Shown in pieces: positions 1 through 9,966 of a DNA stretch of 34,499 nt (position 1 is its first letter; each line of letters begins with the position of its first letter). Source of the DNA: Gracilaria vermiculophylla (lineage: Eukaryota > Rhodophyta > Florideophyceae > Gracilariales > Gracilariaceae); contig JAHNZQ020000092.1 of the NCBI GenBank assembly GCA_019155205.2, positions 307,417 through 341,915 on the forward strand, read 5' to 3'. The notes beneath the pieces are model-generated. The model saw only the letters and a list, made by a program, of their open reading frames with translations, was not told the DNA's origin and did not search any database. A program made the position numbers and the translations under genes.

Positions 1-590
1 GGTGCGGCGAAGTAGCACTATATAAGTTGTGACTTGAGCACCTCCAAGTAAACTCCGAGCCAGAGCTGGCGAACTTCCTTTGCATCCCCTCAACTTTCCC
101 TTGCCCCTCTGACCTCCAATAGCTTCCCACTTCTCTCACGCGGCTGTTGCACATCCAGAACAATATCTTGACCGCTGGTCACCCCCAGATAGATGGCCTG
201 TTCGAAAATCTAATCTGGACACTCTCATCGATGCTATGGTCCTCCATACAAGCAGCAACAGCCGACTGGCATCTCGCCCTTCCAACACTGGAGTTCAAAT
301 ACAACTCCTCCCGTCACAGCAGCACCCTTATTTCTCCTTTCGAAGTCAGTCTTGGCTACATCCCGCACTCACCGGCAACCCGGGTCCTGGATAACACTAT
401 AGCGCAAGCCGCAATCGACTACAATTCTCGACGCCAGGCGCTCACAGCCCTGGCTTGCGACAACCTGGCCGTCACTGTCACCTAAAAGAAGTATTACGCC
501 GACCAACACCGCTCTGAACTACACCTAAAACAGGACAACCTCGTCCTTCTGCGTGCCGACCGCCTCAAGAGAGCGCGAAGAGCATTAATC
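1..590 (+). pseudogene. Decayed Ty3/gypsy integrase fragment
   Basis: The stretch from about 130 to 480 reads as the C-terminal half of a Ty3/gypsy integrase core. It shows GHPQIDG, the worn form of the HPQTDG block around the catalytic glutamate, and then LEFKYNSS and SPFEVSLGY, which match the EFAYN and TPFE blocks of the family. After the stop at 481 the frame continues with YADQHRSELHLKQDNLVLLRADRL, the usual entry to the integrase C-terminal domain. Upstream, near 35-60, a CDL-type half of the H2C2 zinc site seems present, but the two aspartate-bearing blocks that should follow are absent, so an internal deletion is likely. The catalytic glutamate position reads FEN, so even the local motif is damaged. 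The clade resembles that of the 8880-14032 element. It is a dead fragment cut by the window edge. Confidence 0.75.
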
Positions 591-744
591 CTGTGAAAAC
601 GGCAGCCCAGGTTCATAAGATCCTTACGCATCCTTCAGCCAAACCCAATCTTGAGAAGAGAGTGGGCCTGGCCAGACTTCTTCCAACTCTCCTGTGTTAC
701 ACATATAGTCTGCCGGAGTTGTGGCATTGAACTTCCGCCGGTGC

Positions 745-1482
745 TCACTTACCACGATCCATATCTGGTATCGGACCTGTCAATAGGAATATGATTGTTG
801 GTGATAGTCGAGTAGGCGGTCCACATTGGAGCTTATCTCCTGGATGAGGCCTCTGAACTGTACAGACTGCGGTCCATCCCAACACGCGGGGGTTGCTGCC
901 ATTTGACATGTCGACATTGGCGTCCCCGTGGTAGGTGTGGCCCAATGCAAAGAACTCGCAGGCCTTATTGATTTCATCGATTTCGTCTACTGGAAAGAGC
1001 TATCCTTGTAACAAGGGGGATACTAAGTCGGCGGTAGAGAAAAATCGGGCCCATAATTAGGAAGAAACATAGCTCAAGTGAGAGTTTTCATCTATTTCGA
1101 CCCGTGACAGGGTCGAAAGATTAGCCGCAAGGGAGCGAAAGAGTACCGTATGGCTCTGAAACTCTTCCCAACTGCTCATCTCACAGGTTAAGTCGACGCC
1201 AACGAGTTTTACTATTTTTATGTGGAGAACGATCCCATGGTCTGCAACGAACCGGAATATTTCCTTAAATGACAACCTCGAAGCGCAAAACCGAGGCCAG
1301 GGTTCAGTCATAAATGCAGATGAGCCAACAACTCTCATCTTAGAGTCTGTATGTGTCTTGGCGCCATCCACACGTGCGGATGTGACTTCTATTCCAGTTT
1401 GACCGCCTACGGCGTCTTCTGCTAGTGTTCTGGGACTGCAACCTCCAGCGTTCCCTCCGTAGCGCGTCCTCGTGGTGGGCAT
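745..1482 (-). pseudogene. Unrecognised decayed coding stretch
   Basis: One minus-strand frame runs from 1482 to 745 with only two stops, one at 1057-1059 and one near 1000. The run between and after the stops (for example EFFALGHTYHGD) has the composition of real protein rather than random sequence. I do not recognise the family. No protease, reverse transcriptase, integrase or zinc-knuckle motif stands out. It sits between a gypsy integrase fragment and a gene-free stretch, so a worn gag-like or host pseudogene are both possible. Chance openness cannot be excluded. Confidence 0.25.
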
Positions 1483-3404
1483 AGTTTCCCGGGTACGGGA
1501 GTACTCGAAGAAACGATTGAGGAGAGCTTATTTGGAAGTGTGGGCGTGAGCATGGACAAAACATCACGTGTAATTTCCGTCATGCGGTAATTGCTCGGAA
1601 ACTGCCTTTGCAGCATCTGTCTGTTGCCTTGGACTCCAAAGTAGTTTTCGAATCCTTCTCATTATCCTTCCGGGGCTGCTTCGCAATTCACGTGGCCGTT
1701 TTCTTATGTTTCTGCGTGCGATGCCTTCATTATCTTCCACAAAAGAGGTTTCTTGAACATGGCGGAGACGGAAATTTGTAGCAAATCTTTAAACTATTAT
1801 ACGACGTACCAAGAAATGTACGTCATCATGGATAGAAAAACCGTACTTGCAAATAAAATTTGTGCAGTAAAATGCTTTGATGTACTTAACAAAACGCAAT
1901 TTTCTTTTTATCTTGAATCTTTGCATTAGATTTCACATTCCGTCAAACGTAGAGCTACAACTGTTTTTATGTATTGTTCTCCTTTTCTTAACTATATAAT
2001 ATAGATCTATATCTTCTATATCATAAACTATTAAAAATGCAAATCATTTCCTCCTATATAACCTTTTAGAAAATTCCATATCCTCACAATTGTACAACGG
2101 GTTCAAAAAACGTCTACTTGTTCCTATAACTCTTAACGGTGCGGAGCTTCGAATTCCAACAAACTGAAAAAAAAATGGTGTGTAATTTCGAAAAATAACT
2201 AATAGGAGCATCTTTAGCTTTTGAATGTACGCCTGATTCCCCCCGTTGAAGTCTTATTCAACGGCCGAACTATCCCTTTTTTACGTTACGTATTGTTGCT
2301 AGAGTCGTAGTTGCGGTGGTGCGTTGATAGCGAACTTCTTGTGAACATGGGAGAAGTTAAACCGACTGCCCTGTAATGTCGGATGAACCGTAACCGTACC
2401 AACATATGCGGTACAAGAGCTCTCCATTCTCGACGTACAAGTATCTGACGATTCATTCCAGTAAATACTCCGGTGTGTAGTCTTTCCGGCTCTGCCCTGT
2501 AGTTATTGCATCTTCTCTCTCCGATCCCTGGCTTTCTGCACAAGGTTCCTGGTCTCGTATCGTGTTGTTGGCGGGTGTCTCTTGTAATTACGGACTTAAA
2601 GCAAGCTGACGAATTTTCCGTCTAATCGGTGATGATCCAGGCTCGCGTGCTTGTATTTCTACACCTTGAAAGGTGAGTGGTATCCACGCTCCCGGCTGGG
2701 CCGTGCAAGCAAGCTAGTCCCCAAAAGATTTAACGGCATTGGACGAGTGATTCCCTTCCTTCGATAACAGTGTCTTTTCTGGCTGACGGGTTCGTCACAT
2801 TTCACTCTTGGAGCTCTCTGGCATGGTTAACGCTGAGTACACTGCCGCGCGAGACTCGCCACTTGGCAATGGTTGGATATTCACCGAAATAAGTAAAATT
2901 TCGGGCTCCACGGTTCCGTTTGCAACTTGCGCATCCTCGGCGGCAGCCAGCACTCTGCGGTGCTCACTTCGTAACTGACTCGCAATATGCGTACCGCGAG
3001 CCTTCGATCGCAGTACATTCAGGTGTGACTCTCACGCTCCCGGCTGCACGTTTGCTTTCTATGCGTCGGTTTTGGCCATTTCTAGCGTTTTCATTCCATT
3101 TCAGTTGACTGAGTCGGCTGCGCGATGTTTCATTGGTGCATACAGGTCTCTTGTTTGTTTTTGTGGTTGTTTTTTTCGTCATGTAAATGTACACCTCCGG
3201 CGTCTCAGCCGCATTCGACGGCCTCAGGGCATCGTCGTGACGTGTGTCACGAAGTGCGTTCCATTGCAACAGCGGATCACAAGCCTCACGAAGGATACGA
3301 GTACTATTTTCTGCACCCCCTTCAGACAGAGTGGCTAAGGGCGCCTGAATTTACCGCCTGGTGGTTATACATTTCTGTTTGACCTGGACATATGTAGCGC
3401 TGAT
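1483..3404. other. Stretch without a recognisable gene
   Basis: No convincing coding region was found on either strand. Sequence from about 1740 to 2220 is AT-rich with TA-rich runs near 1990-2030. From 2300 to 3380 there are only short open frames of ordinary random length with no family motif. Nothing here looks like an LTR, inverted repeat or RNA gene. Confidence 0.5.
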
Positions 3405-3409
3405 ATGTT

Positions 3410-3488
3410 TATTGATAGTTCAAATTGTGAACTGTGCGCCCTGTGTGACAAGAGAGTATAGCGCAAATAACTCATCTGTGTTCCAAAT
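3410..3488 (+). repeat. 5' LTR of miniature element copy 1
   Basis: This is the first of two 79-bp direct repeats. It begins TATTGATAG, a worn form of the TGTTGATAG start seen in copy 2, and ends TTCCAAAT next to the primer site. It contains the short palindrome GTTCA...TGAAC seen in every copy, here slightly worn. Confidence 0.75.
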
Positions 3489-3639
3489 GGTTATGAACCC
3501 AGCTAAACGCTAGGACCCTTGGTTCAATTCCCACAAGAGACCTCAGCCTGAGAAATTGTACATGTGTACAGCAGTAGTCAAAAATGGTTACTGTAAGCTT
3601 GAGGTCTCGTTCTGTAGGGAAGTACACGGCGAGGGGGCG

Positions 3640-3718
3640 TATTGGTAGTTCAAATTGTGAACTGTTCGCCCTGCGTCACAAGAGAGTATAGCGCAAACAG
3701 CTCATCTGTTTCCCAAAA
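3640..3718 (+). repeat. 3' LTR of miniature element copy 1
   Basis: Second 79-bp direct repeat, preceded directly by the GAGGGGGCG purine tract. It differs from the 5' repeat by scattered substitutions, so the insertion is old. Confidence 0.75.
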
Positions 3719-3723
3719 CTGTT

Positions 3724-4984
3724 AGAGTAGGACCATCCGACGAATTAAGTGGATCTCTTGACACATGCTGGAAATCGGAGAGGACTCGCGAGGGTCGCAG
3801 TAAGACGGCGAGCCGTCTTATCACCGGTATATGTTGGGTCGGCTACGGACGCAAGATCGCACCTGGCAGGCTCAGACAGAAAAGCACGACCTCAGTACAG
3901 GAAGGAGGAACTCAAGCTACCTTATCACGGAACAGAGGCTCCTGGTTGTCATTGATGGGCACCAAAACTGAGTCAATTTGTACCAAGATACCCGTTAATG
4001 GTTCGTTCTCCACGGGCGAGGTTTTTTGGCATTTCTTAGCTTCCGGTTTGTAGGTTTCCTTTTGCAATATAAATATCAAGGAGGGCCATCCGCCAGGTGC
4101 GTTTAAGCTGTAGACCGGCATCCAAATCACGCTTTTATGCGGCTTGTGCGCGGGCCATTGACTCTTGCGTAGCGTGTACCAATTGAGTGATGCAGTCCTT
4201 TTACTGTTGGCGATATCTACTTACTAATTAGAAAGCGCGCACAGCAGCTTGCGGCTCCAAAGCTAGGGGTGTTGAGATTAGTGAAAGCTCGAGCTGGGAA
4301 TTGCATGCCACAATAGTCCGTCGTGCTTGTTTGTTTTACGCAAACTTCAATGCTTCAGTGCAAACATATCAATTTTTATGGTGATTAACAATATATGAAC
4401 GAAAAGAGGCGAGAATAATCTCGGTAAACAGCTAGATTCCGGACCATTTTGAAATAATTGCTCCACTGCAATAGTTAATGGATGACAGCCACGTCAAGGT
4501 TGGCAAACGCACGTGCGGAATACTCTGCAAACCTTTTGTCAAAAACTTGTGGGATGCAGAGCTTAAAATATGATCTCGCTGATATCGAATATAAAATAGC
4601 GGCCTCAATCAAGTTACCTCATCAATATCCTGACCGCAAAATATGATTGTGCAGCAATGCTTCCAAAACACAATAGGCATCTACATTACACCAAAGTCCC
4701 ACCGTTAACCAGAAAAATGCATTACAGAATAAGAGCCACAAATCTGTTTGTTCATCATATGCATCACTGTCAAGATTAGCCGCAAACTATTTCATTGTTT
4801 TGAAAGAAAATTACGCAATTGTTGAACCAATGTATCGTCTAAATCATAATAATTTGGGTCACAAAACCAAAATATTCTCTGCTCACGCTGGCTTTGTGTA
4901 TCTGTCCCAGCTGTACAGCAGAAATAATGGAATAAAGAAAAATATTGTCATCGGATTCATGTAATGGGCGTCTAAACACAGCAC
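3724..4984. other. Stretch without a recognisable gene
   Basis: No coding region could be recognised. The sequence becomes AT-rich from about 4320. It lies directly upstream of a mariner-like transposase relic, so it may include the lost N-terminal part and left end of that element, but I could not find a terminal inverted repeat. Confidence 0.4.
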
Positions 4985-4990
4985 TTTTCG

Positions 4991-5690
4991 TTGTGTGGTT
5001 GCACATATGCTCGAAAAGCACAATGCCTAGGCAGACATGTTCACGAGGTGGGCTGTTATCCTATCAAAAGATGTTTATTCGTCCAAAGTAGAGAGAGGGG
5101 GATCTCCAAGATGTTGACTACATGGGCAAAAAAAGATTGCAGATACTGCTGGGTTCGAGTGAAAATGCTCAAAAAGTTTGCTCCAGAAGACAAAAAGAAC
5201 TAAAAAGAGGTGTTTTCTGTAGCATAAAACGATTCATTTCGTGATGCTGAGGGACACGTAGATGATACCGTGGAGCAACAAATAAATTGACTGCATACAA
5301 AACTGGATTGTATTTGCCACGATAAACCCCACTGTGGCTACTATCAAGTAGATGTCTAAGGTAAACAGAGGTAGAAGACTACGTTTACGTGATATGGTGG
5401 TCTTGATCGCTTCAAAAAAATGGAATTCGATTCTCTCAACGCACCGGGAACTTTCGAGAGCACTAAAAAGTATCCTAACAAGAGTGAAAGGGCAAAAAGC
5501 AGTGCTTTACGAACACCACATCGTGATAAACTTCCAAACCTTCAGAGATCTCCTCCTCCATGTGACTACAGTATTTGGACGGCTCTAAAATGCAGGAGTT
5601 AGTCTCAAGTAGAGCACGTGTACGTACGTTGGCCAGAAGGTGGAATACGTGCGACATGTTGTAAGTCCTAGAAGATTGGATGTAAACAAT
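4991..5690 (+). pseudogene. Mariner/Tc1-family transposase relic
   Basis: The plus strand holds pieces of a Tc1/mariner DDE transposase in several frames. First, 4991-5203 ends with KKDCRYCWVRVKMLKKFAPEDKKN, which resembles the family's block before the first catalytic motif (KARLERSKKLLKKF...). Next, around 5265-5345, VEQQIN and QNWIVFA recall the DEKxFxVExxxNxQNDRV segment. Then, around 5395-5440, MVVLIASKKW recalls the MVWGGVSxxG strand. Last, 5420-5602 carries KLPNLQRSPPPCDYSIWTALK, a good match to the SPDLNPxDYxxW block that holds the third catalytic aspartate. Frameshifts and stops break it at least three times, so it is dead. I see no clear terminal inverted repeats or TA duplications. 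The relic lies between two inverted miniature LTR elements. Confidence 0.7.
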
Positions 5691-6118
5691 TAGAATTTGA
5701 GAGCGGTGCAGAAAGCAAGAAACGCAAGGAAAAAGACGAATATTTGTTCTTATTTTTGCTTATGTAATGTATACCCCATTTTTACAAAAACAATTGCCTA
5801 GATTACCGCTCCACAAAACAAAAAAATTATAGAATAGCCTGCTGTAACATAGTAAATGTGCGTAATTGGTTCGGCGATTGGATGCGCATTTGTGTGTTGT
5901 CCTGTGCTAAGGGAATTAACAGAATGTACAGAATGCATGGAGGCAACTGATTGAACCTTGCGTGCAGGTTCCTTAACCCGACGCCCACGTACACTAGACT
6001 CGTACGGGCCTGTCCGATTCGATTTGCTCTTCGTTACTTCGTGAGGAAGCAACAAAAGGGTAAATCCTATAAAAGAAACCTCTTGCGCGTCACCGACCAA
6101 TGTTGAGGACGAGGCAGA

Positions 6119-6197
6119 TGTTGGAAAACAGATGAGCTATTTGCGCTATACTTTCTCGTGACACAGGGCGTACAGTTCACCATTTGAACTATCAACA
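6119..6197 (-). repeat. 3' LTR of miniature element copy 2
   Basis: A 79-bp repeat running, on the minus strand, from TGTTGATAG to TTTTCCAACA. It differs from its partner at 6349-6427 at about seven positions, so the insertion is not recent. Confidence 0.85.
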
Positions 6198-6333
6198 CGC
6201 CCCCTCGCCCTGTACTTCCCTACAGAACGAGACCTCGAGCTTACAGTAGCCAATCTTCACTACTGCTGTACACCTGTACAATTTCTCAGGCTCAGGTCAC
6301 TTCTGGGAGTCGAACCCAGGGTCCTAGCGATTA

Positions 6334-6348
6334 GCTGGGCCCATAACC
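6334..6348 (-). other. Primer-binding site for a half initiator tRNA-Met
   Basis: On the minus strand this reads GGTTATGGGCCCAGC. Its complement, GCTGGGCCCATAACC, is exactly the anticodon arm (CAU anticodon) of animal-type initiator tRNA-Met. Drosophila copia has the same primer site directly after its 5' LTR and is primed by a 5' tRNA fragment cut in the anticodon loop. The site here abuts the LTR, as such a primer requires. Confidence 0.8.
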
Positions 6349-6427
6349 TATTGGAGGTCAGATGAGCTATTTGCGCTATACTCTCTTGTGACACAGGGCG
6401 CACAGTTCACCATTTGAACTATCAACA
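6349..6427 (-). repeat. 5' LTR of miniature element copy 2
   Basis: A 79-bp repeat, the first on the minus strand. It ends CCTCCAATA, directly against the primer-binding site. Confidence 0.85.
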
Positions 6428-6432
6428 GCAGA

Positions 6433-7399
6433 CGCCAGGGGATGTGCCTGTTGTATTCTACCGCGTGCGCGCGTCATTAGCTCTCGTTCAGCTCGCGGTC
6501 ATTGCCTACGCTCGAGCACGTAGACACCGACACTCGTCATCATGGCCAGCCGGAGGGCTATGGCTACATAGAAGGAGAAGAAGTAAAGGATGTTCTGTGT
6601 CTTGAGGCTGTGCTTCTCGTTAAACCGATAATGGATTGGTCTAGCTCAGGAGGACGGCATATTTGCAAGAGCTGGCAGAAAAAAACCGGTTGCAAGTTGG
6701 GTTCTAAAGAAGAGCTAAAAAAACCGCGGAGCATAACTATACGGCTTCAGATAAGGAATGCTTTCCCGTATTGTGGACCGTCCTAATTCTCAGGCCCTAC
6801 CTTTATGTGATTACTTTCACCCGTTGTACAGACCACAATTGCCTGAGGTGAATTCTTGGTCTTGTTGATGCCTAGACCCGAGTGGAATGATGGAGACCAT
6901 GCCACTCGGATTTCTAGCATGAAACGTAATTCCTTACAGGAATTAAATAAAATGTAGTTGAATTGCAGCCATGACTGCCACTCGAAAACCTTGAACATAA
7001 ATGTTTAAATGACAAAAAAATTATTTTGGTGCCACCAGTTGGGAATGAAGAGGTGCATTAGGGTACAGTTTCCACAGTAGCCATTTTAAGGAAGAAAATG
7101 ACAAAAATAATACTGTACTCGTGTTATCATTAGCAGAAGACCTATCGGAGCCCAATAAGTAGGAGAATTATAAAGAAGAAGGTCATCGGTAGTTGATGCA
7201 AAGCATTTATCCGATAGAGAGGTCAGAAAGAAACTGAGGTTGAGTACAACCATGAGATTTAATTAAGTGAAGATTGCGACTCTTGATGGTATGCTGCAGA
7301 AGTTAGTTCCAACTTATCACACCAACGAGTACTGCATATAGCACTGGCTTCTGTACATTCGAACCATGCAGTGGTGCACGCATGTATTTGGACTAGGAG
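6433..7399. other. Stretch without a recognisable gene
   Basis: Only short open frames with no family motif were seen. The stretch precedes a gypsy integrase relic on the plus strand and could contain its worn upstream pol part, but I could not identify reverse transcriptase or RNase H blocks. Confidence 0.4.
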
Positions 7400-8720
7400 A
7401 GAACGTTCTACCGGCCCTTTTTCGCTCAAGAATTACATACTTTTTTGGCCAACTGATATTCGTGTGTAGAAAATCAAGGTAAAGTTCTGAAACATTGGAA
7501 GAACTTAAAGTTTTTTTCTGGGTGAAACCCACTGGAGTTTGTCGCGATCGACTTCCAAGGACCACTTCCAGAAACTTCTAAAATGTATGAGCACATGTTG
7601 GGCATCACTGAGAGCCTATCTAATGTGAACCAAACTATTCTGCTGAAGAGTACCACATGAACCGTCTTAGCAGAATTACTCCCCATCATCGTGGTCTATT
7701 TACATGGGTAATCTCTTTTTCTCCTCATAAAAAAACGATATAAATGTTTTTTATCTCTCCTTCATATTGTTGTGTGTCCTGCTGGATCGGAAGCTCTATT
7801 TTACGACTCTGTGTCATTTCTAGACCAATATTGAAGTAGAACGACGTAACAAAACGCTTGTGGCAAGCCTCTCGCATCATGTAGCGGAACAAAAAACGTT
7901 TCCTATAGGCCTATTTGCTTTTCTTTTGAACTCCCACAGCCTACAGATACACCAAGCTATAGAGCTAACTGTCTACGATCTGGTTCTTGCTCATTATTTT
8001 ACTGGAACAATTGTAATCAATGGTCGGACGAACTAACAGACAGATGAAACTCAAACATCCGTTTGGTGGAAAAACTCTATTCTCCAAGGTCTTTTGAACA
8101 GCTTTATGACTGTCACCGGACAGATGACGATTGAGTGTAAACTGTATAAGTCAGATCACGGCCGGAAAGTGAAGTGTAAGACCATATTTAAGCCCGCAGA
8201 CTTCGTCCATGTGGCCGTACCCTTCGTTAATGTATGACTGATTGCGGGAAGAGATTGCCAAGATCAGTTGGTGGATGAGCTGCTGAAGCCCAAAATGCTA
8301 CCGAAGTGAACTGCAAATTTCGTGGATATGCAATGTGATGAATCGACGGTGACCATCTCGGCAACGACTTACTGAGAATACCGTACCGGTTGATCGAGTC
8401 TCAGACGCTCCGCGTCCTCAATTGTAAATCAGTATCGCACCAGTGTTCTAGACAGGAGGAGACCATGATAAAAACAATTCAGGAAGTCGTAACCAAATGG
8501 TGGATAACCTAAAAGCGCATCCGCAATTCCAAACCATCCCAGCGGATGTAAAACCCTCTATGGAAAATAAGCAAAACACAAATGGCATTGGTTTTTGCGT
8601 ACCGTTTTAAGAATATGATTCCCCACGAGATACATTAGAGCTCTCGCCTCACGCACCGCAAAACATTCTTCTCTATTATTTGCATCGGTACAACCGGCGG
8701 CCAAGATTTCGTGCGTCTAG
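7400..8720 (+). pseudogene. Strongly decayed Ty3/gypsy integrase with chromodomain
   Basis: Read on the plus strand in shifting frames, the blocks are in the right order for a chromovirus integrase. LEFVAIDFQGPLPETS (about 7530-7580) carries the first catalytic aspartate. VERRNKTLVASLSHHVAEQK (about 7830-7890) corresponds to the block with the catalytic glutamate. PADFVHVAVPF (about 8195-8225) and STVTISATTY (about 8345-8375) are the integrase C-terminal barrel. EYDSPRDTLELSPHAPQNILLYY (about 8610-8680) is a worn chromodomain of the WYGYxxxDDTWEPxxHIPxNFI type. Many stops and shifts interrupt it. The chromodomain is closest in wording to that of the relic at 20660-22686, so both probably belong to one family, different from the 8880-14032 element. 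No LTR was found. Confidence 0.7.
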
Positions 8721-8879
8721 CGTCTATGTGAAAAAGCTAGACTTAGAAGTGGAGGGAGATTATTTCACACATATGGGGAACGTAAAAATCCAAAAAGAGA
8801 GAAAAAGAGAGAATAATGGAACAATTAAATAGAAATATATACGCAAGAAATCACAGAAATGAGGCTACCTGGAACAGAG

Positions 8880-9132
8880 TGTCGATCGGTTCTCAGACCT
8901 CCTCTGTCAGTCGAGTCGTTCGTCTTTACTCCCCCTGCCCAGGTCCGGGTCCCCCTCCCCCCTCTTGCCGGCTGCGGAGCAGCGACGGCCTTAAATAATA
9001 GAGAAGGTTCTAATTCCTAACTACTTACTGTTACGATTAAATTGACACGATGTCCATAATTGGCGGTCACCTGTCATTATGTGCCTTGGGTCAAGTCCTC
9101 AGGGTTTGCGATGTACTGTGTTATACTCACCA
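8880..9132 (-). repeat. 3' LTR of the chromovirus
   Basis: A 253-bp direct repeat, one base longer than its partner because of an extra G near its start (TGGTGAGTATAAC). That G creates the TGA that ends pol. Confidence 0.9.
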
Positions 9133-9963
9133 TTTTTTTAAATTCGACGTCCTCGTCGAACTCTCATACTCTTTAACCAAGTCCATGCAGTTCTTCAGTT
9201 CGCCTCTGGTGATCCATACAGTTTCCAAAACAGGGTCGTCTGCAAACTGTAACAAGTAGTATACGCGACGGTTCTCCCGCTTCTTGTCGAGAATCGCAAA
9301 CATTTCCTGCTCTACAGTTTCATCTGCGTCGATAACTACTGACAATGGCCCCTTGCGTCCAAGCGGTTTCTTGTACCTGCGTAGTTCTGAAACATGAAAA
9401 ACGTTGTGAGCCCTTTTCATCGAAGGTGGAAGCTCGACGCGGTAAATCACCGGTCCCATGATTGAGATTATTTTAAGTGGACCAAGATACTTGGTTCTTC
9501 ACTTTGCAGGTAGATCAGCTCTGCTGAAGGCACTCAAGTCTTCGCTTCGCAACAAAACCAAATCCCCTTTTTTAAATGTGATCTCTTTTTGCTTGAGATT
9601 TGCATAACGTTGCTGTCTTACCTGCGCGACAGCTAGATTGTCCCGGGCTAAAGCACGAAAGGCATTTCTCTTATCCACCAACTCCGCTGCGCTTTCAGAT
9701 TTAACACCACATGCTTCGAGTTTTCTTGTCACTGGGTTGAGTAGGATCCTTTTCAGATCAACTTCGAGCGGTGTAAGTCCCGTACTCGCTTTTTTCGAAG
9801 ATTTGTACTCAAACTCCATTCTGGAAAGTATCTCATGCCAGCTTTCTGCTTCTTATTGGATGGTCTTTCGGATCATGTTACTCAAATCTTTGAGCATCAC
9901 TTCAGATTGTCCGTCCGTCTGAGGGTGATCACTAGTGGATACGTTGAGGTTGACGTTTAAAAG
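9127..9963 (-). pseudogene. Chromovirus pol: integrase tail and chromodomain
   Basis: This continues the pol frame past the TAG at 9964. SDHPQTDGQSEVMLKDL holds the catalytic glutamate. There are further stops at 9853-9855 (TAA) and 9499-9501 (TGA, probably from the TGG of the usual W in this block). GDLVLLRSEDL and GPVIYRVELP...HNVFHVSELRRY form the integrase C-terminal barrel. The final 50 residues, EMFAILDKKRENRRVYYLLQ and the following TVWITRGELKNCMDLVKEYE, read as a chromodomain that has lost some aromatic cage residues. In chromoviruses this domain steers insertion to marked chromatin. The frame ends at TGA inside the 3' LTR. Confidence 0.85.
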
Positions 9964-9966
9964 CTA

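Larger units (their letters stand above)
3410..3718 (+). mobile_element. Miniature LTR element, copy 1 (SMART/TRIM-like)
   Basis: Two 79-bp direct repeats (3410-3488 and 3640-3718) lie exactly 230 bp apart and flank a 151-bp core. The total of 309 bp is the same as copy 2. Directly after the first repeat, 3489-3503 reads GGTTATGAACCCAGC. This is two changes away from the complement of the anticodon arm of initiator tRNA-Met, the half-tRNA primer site used by copia. A purine-rich tract, GGCGAGGGGGCG, lies at 3628-3639 directly before the second repeat. Flanking pentamers ATGTT (3405-3409) and CTGTT (3719-3723) match at four of five bases, consistent with an aged target-site duplication. The core codes for nothing. 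The element must have depended on enzymes from elsewhere, most plausibly a copia-type element given the primer site. Confidence 0.8.
6119..6427 (-). mobile_element. Miniature LTR element, copy 2, with perfect target duplication
   Basis: This is the best-preserved copy, read on the minus strand. Two 79-bp LTRs (6349-6427 first, 6119-6197 last) flank a 151-bp core, 309 bp in total. The LTR starts TGTTG and, in the 3' copy, ends CAACA, the classic TG...CA with a 5-bp terminal inverted repeat; the 5' copy ends AATA through one change. The pentamer GCAGA occurs directly outside both ends (6114-6118 and 6428-6432), a perfect target-site duplication. The primer site GGTTATGGGCCCAGC (6334-6348) abuts the 5' LTR. 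The purine tract GGCGAGGGGGCG (6198-6209) abuts the 3' LTR. A hairpin CTGGG-TTCGACT-CCCAG (6303-6319) has the stem, loop length and bases of a tRNA T-arm. No protein is encoded. LTR pairs this short are known as SMART or TRIM elements in plants. Confidence 0.88.

Noticed and set aside
3411..3723. Simple tandem repeat (230-bp unit, 1.3 copies)
   Set aside because: The same offset and ends occur in copy 2 with a 5-bp target duplication, primer site and purine tract, which fits an LTR element and not a tandem array.
6303..6348. A tRNA gene in the miniature LTR element
   Set aside because: The T-arm is on one strand while the Met anticodon arm is on the other, and no acceptor or D-arm pairing can be made. 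It is a primer site plus a T-arm-like hairpin, not a tRNA gene.
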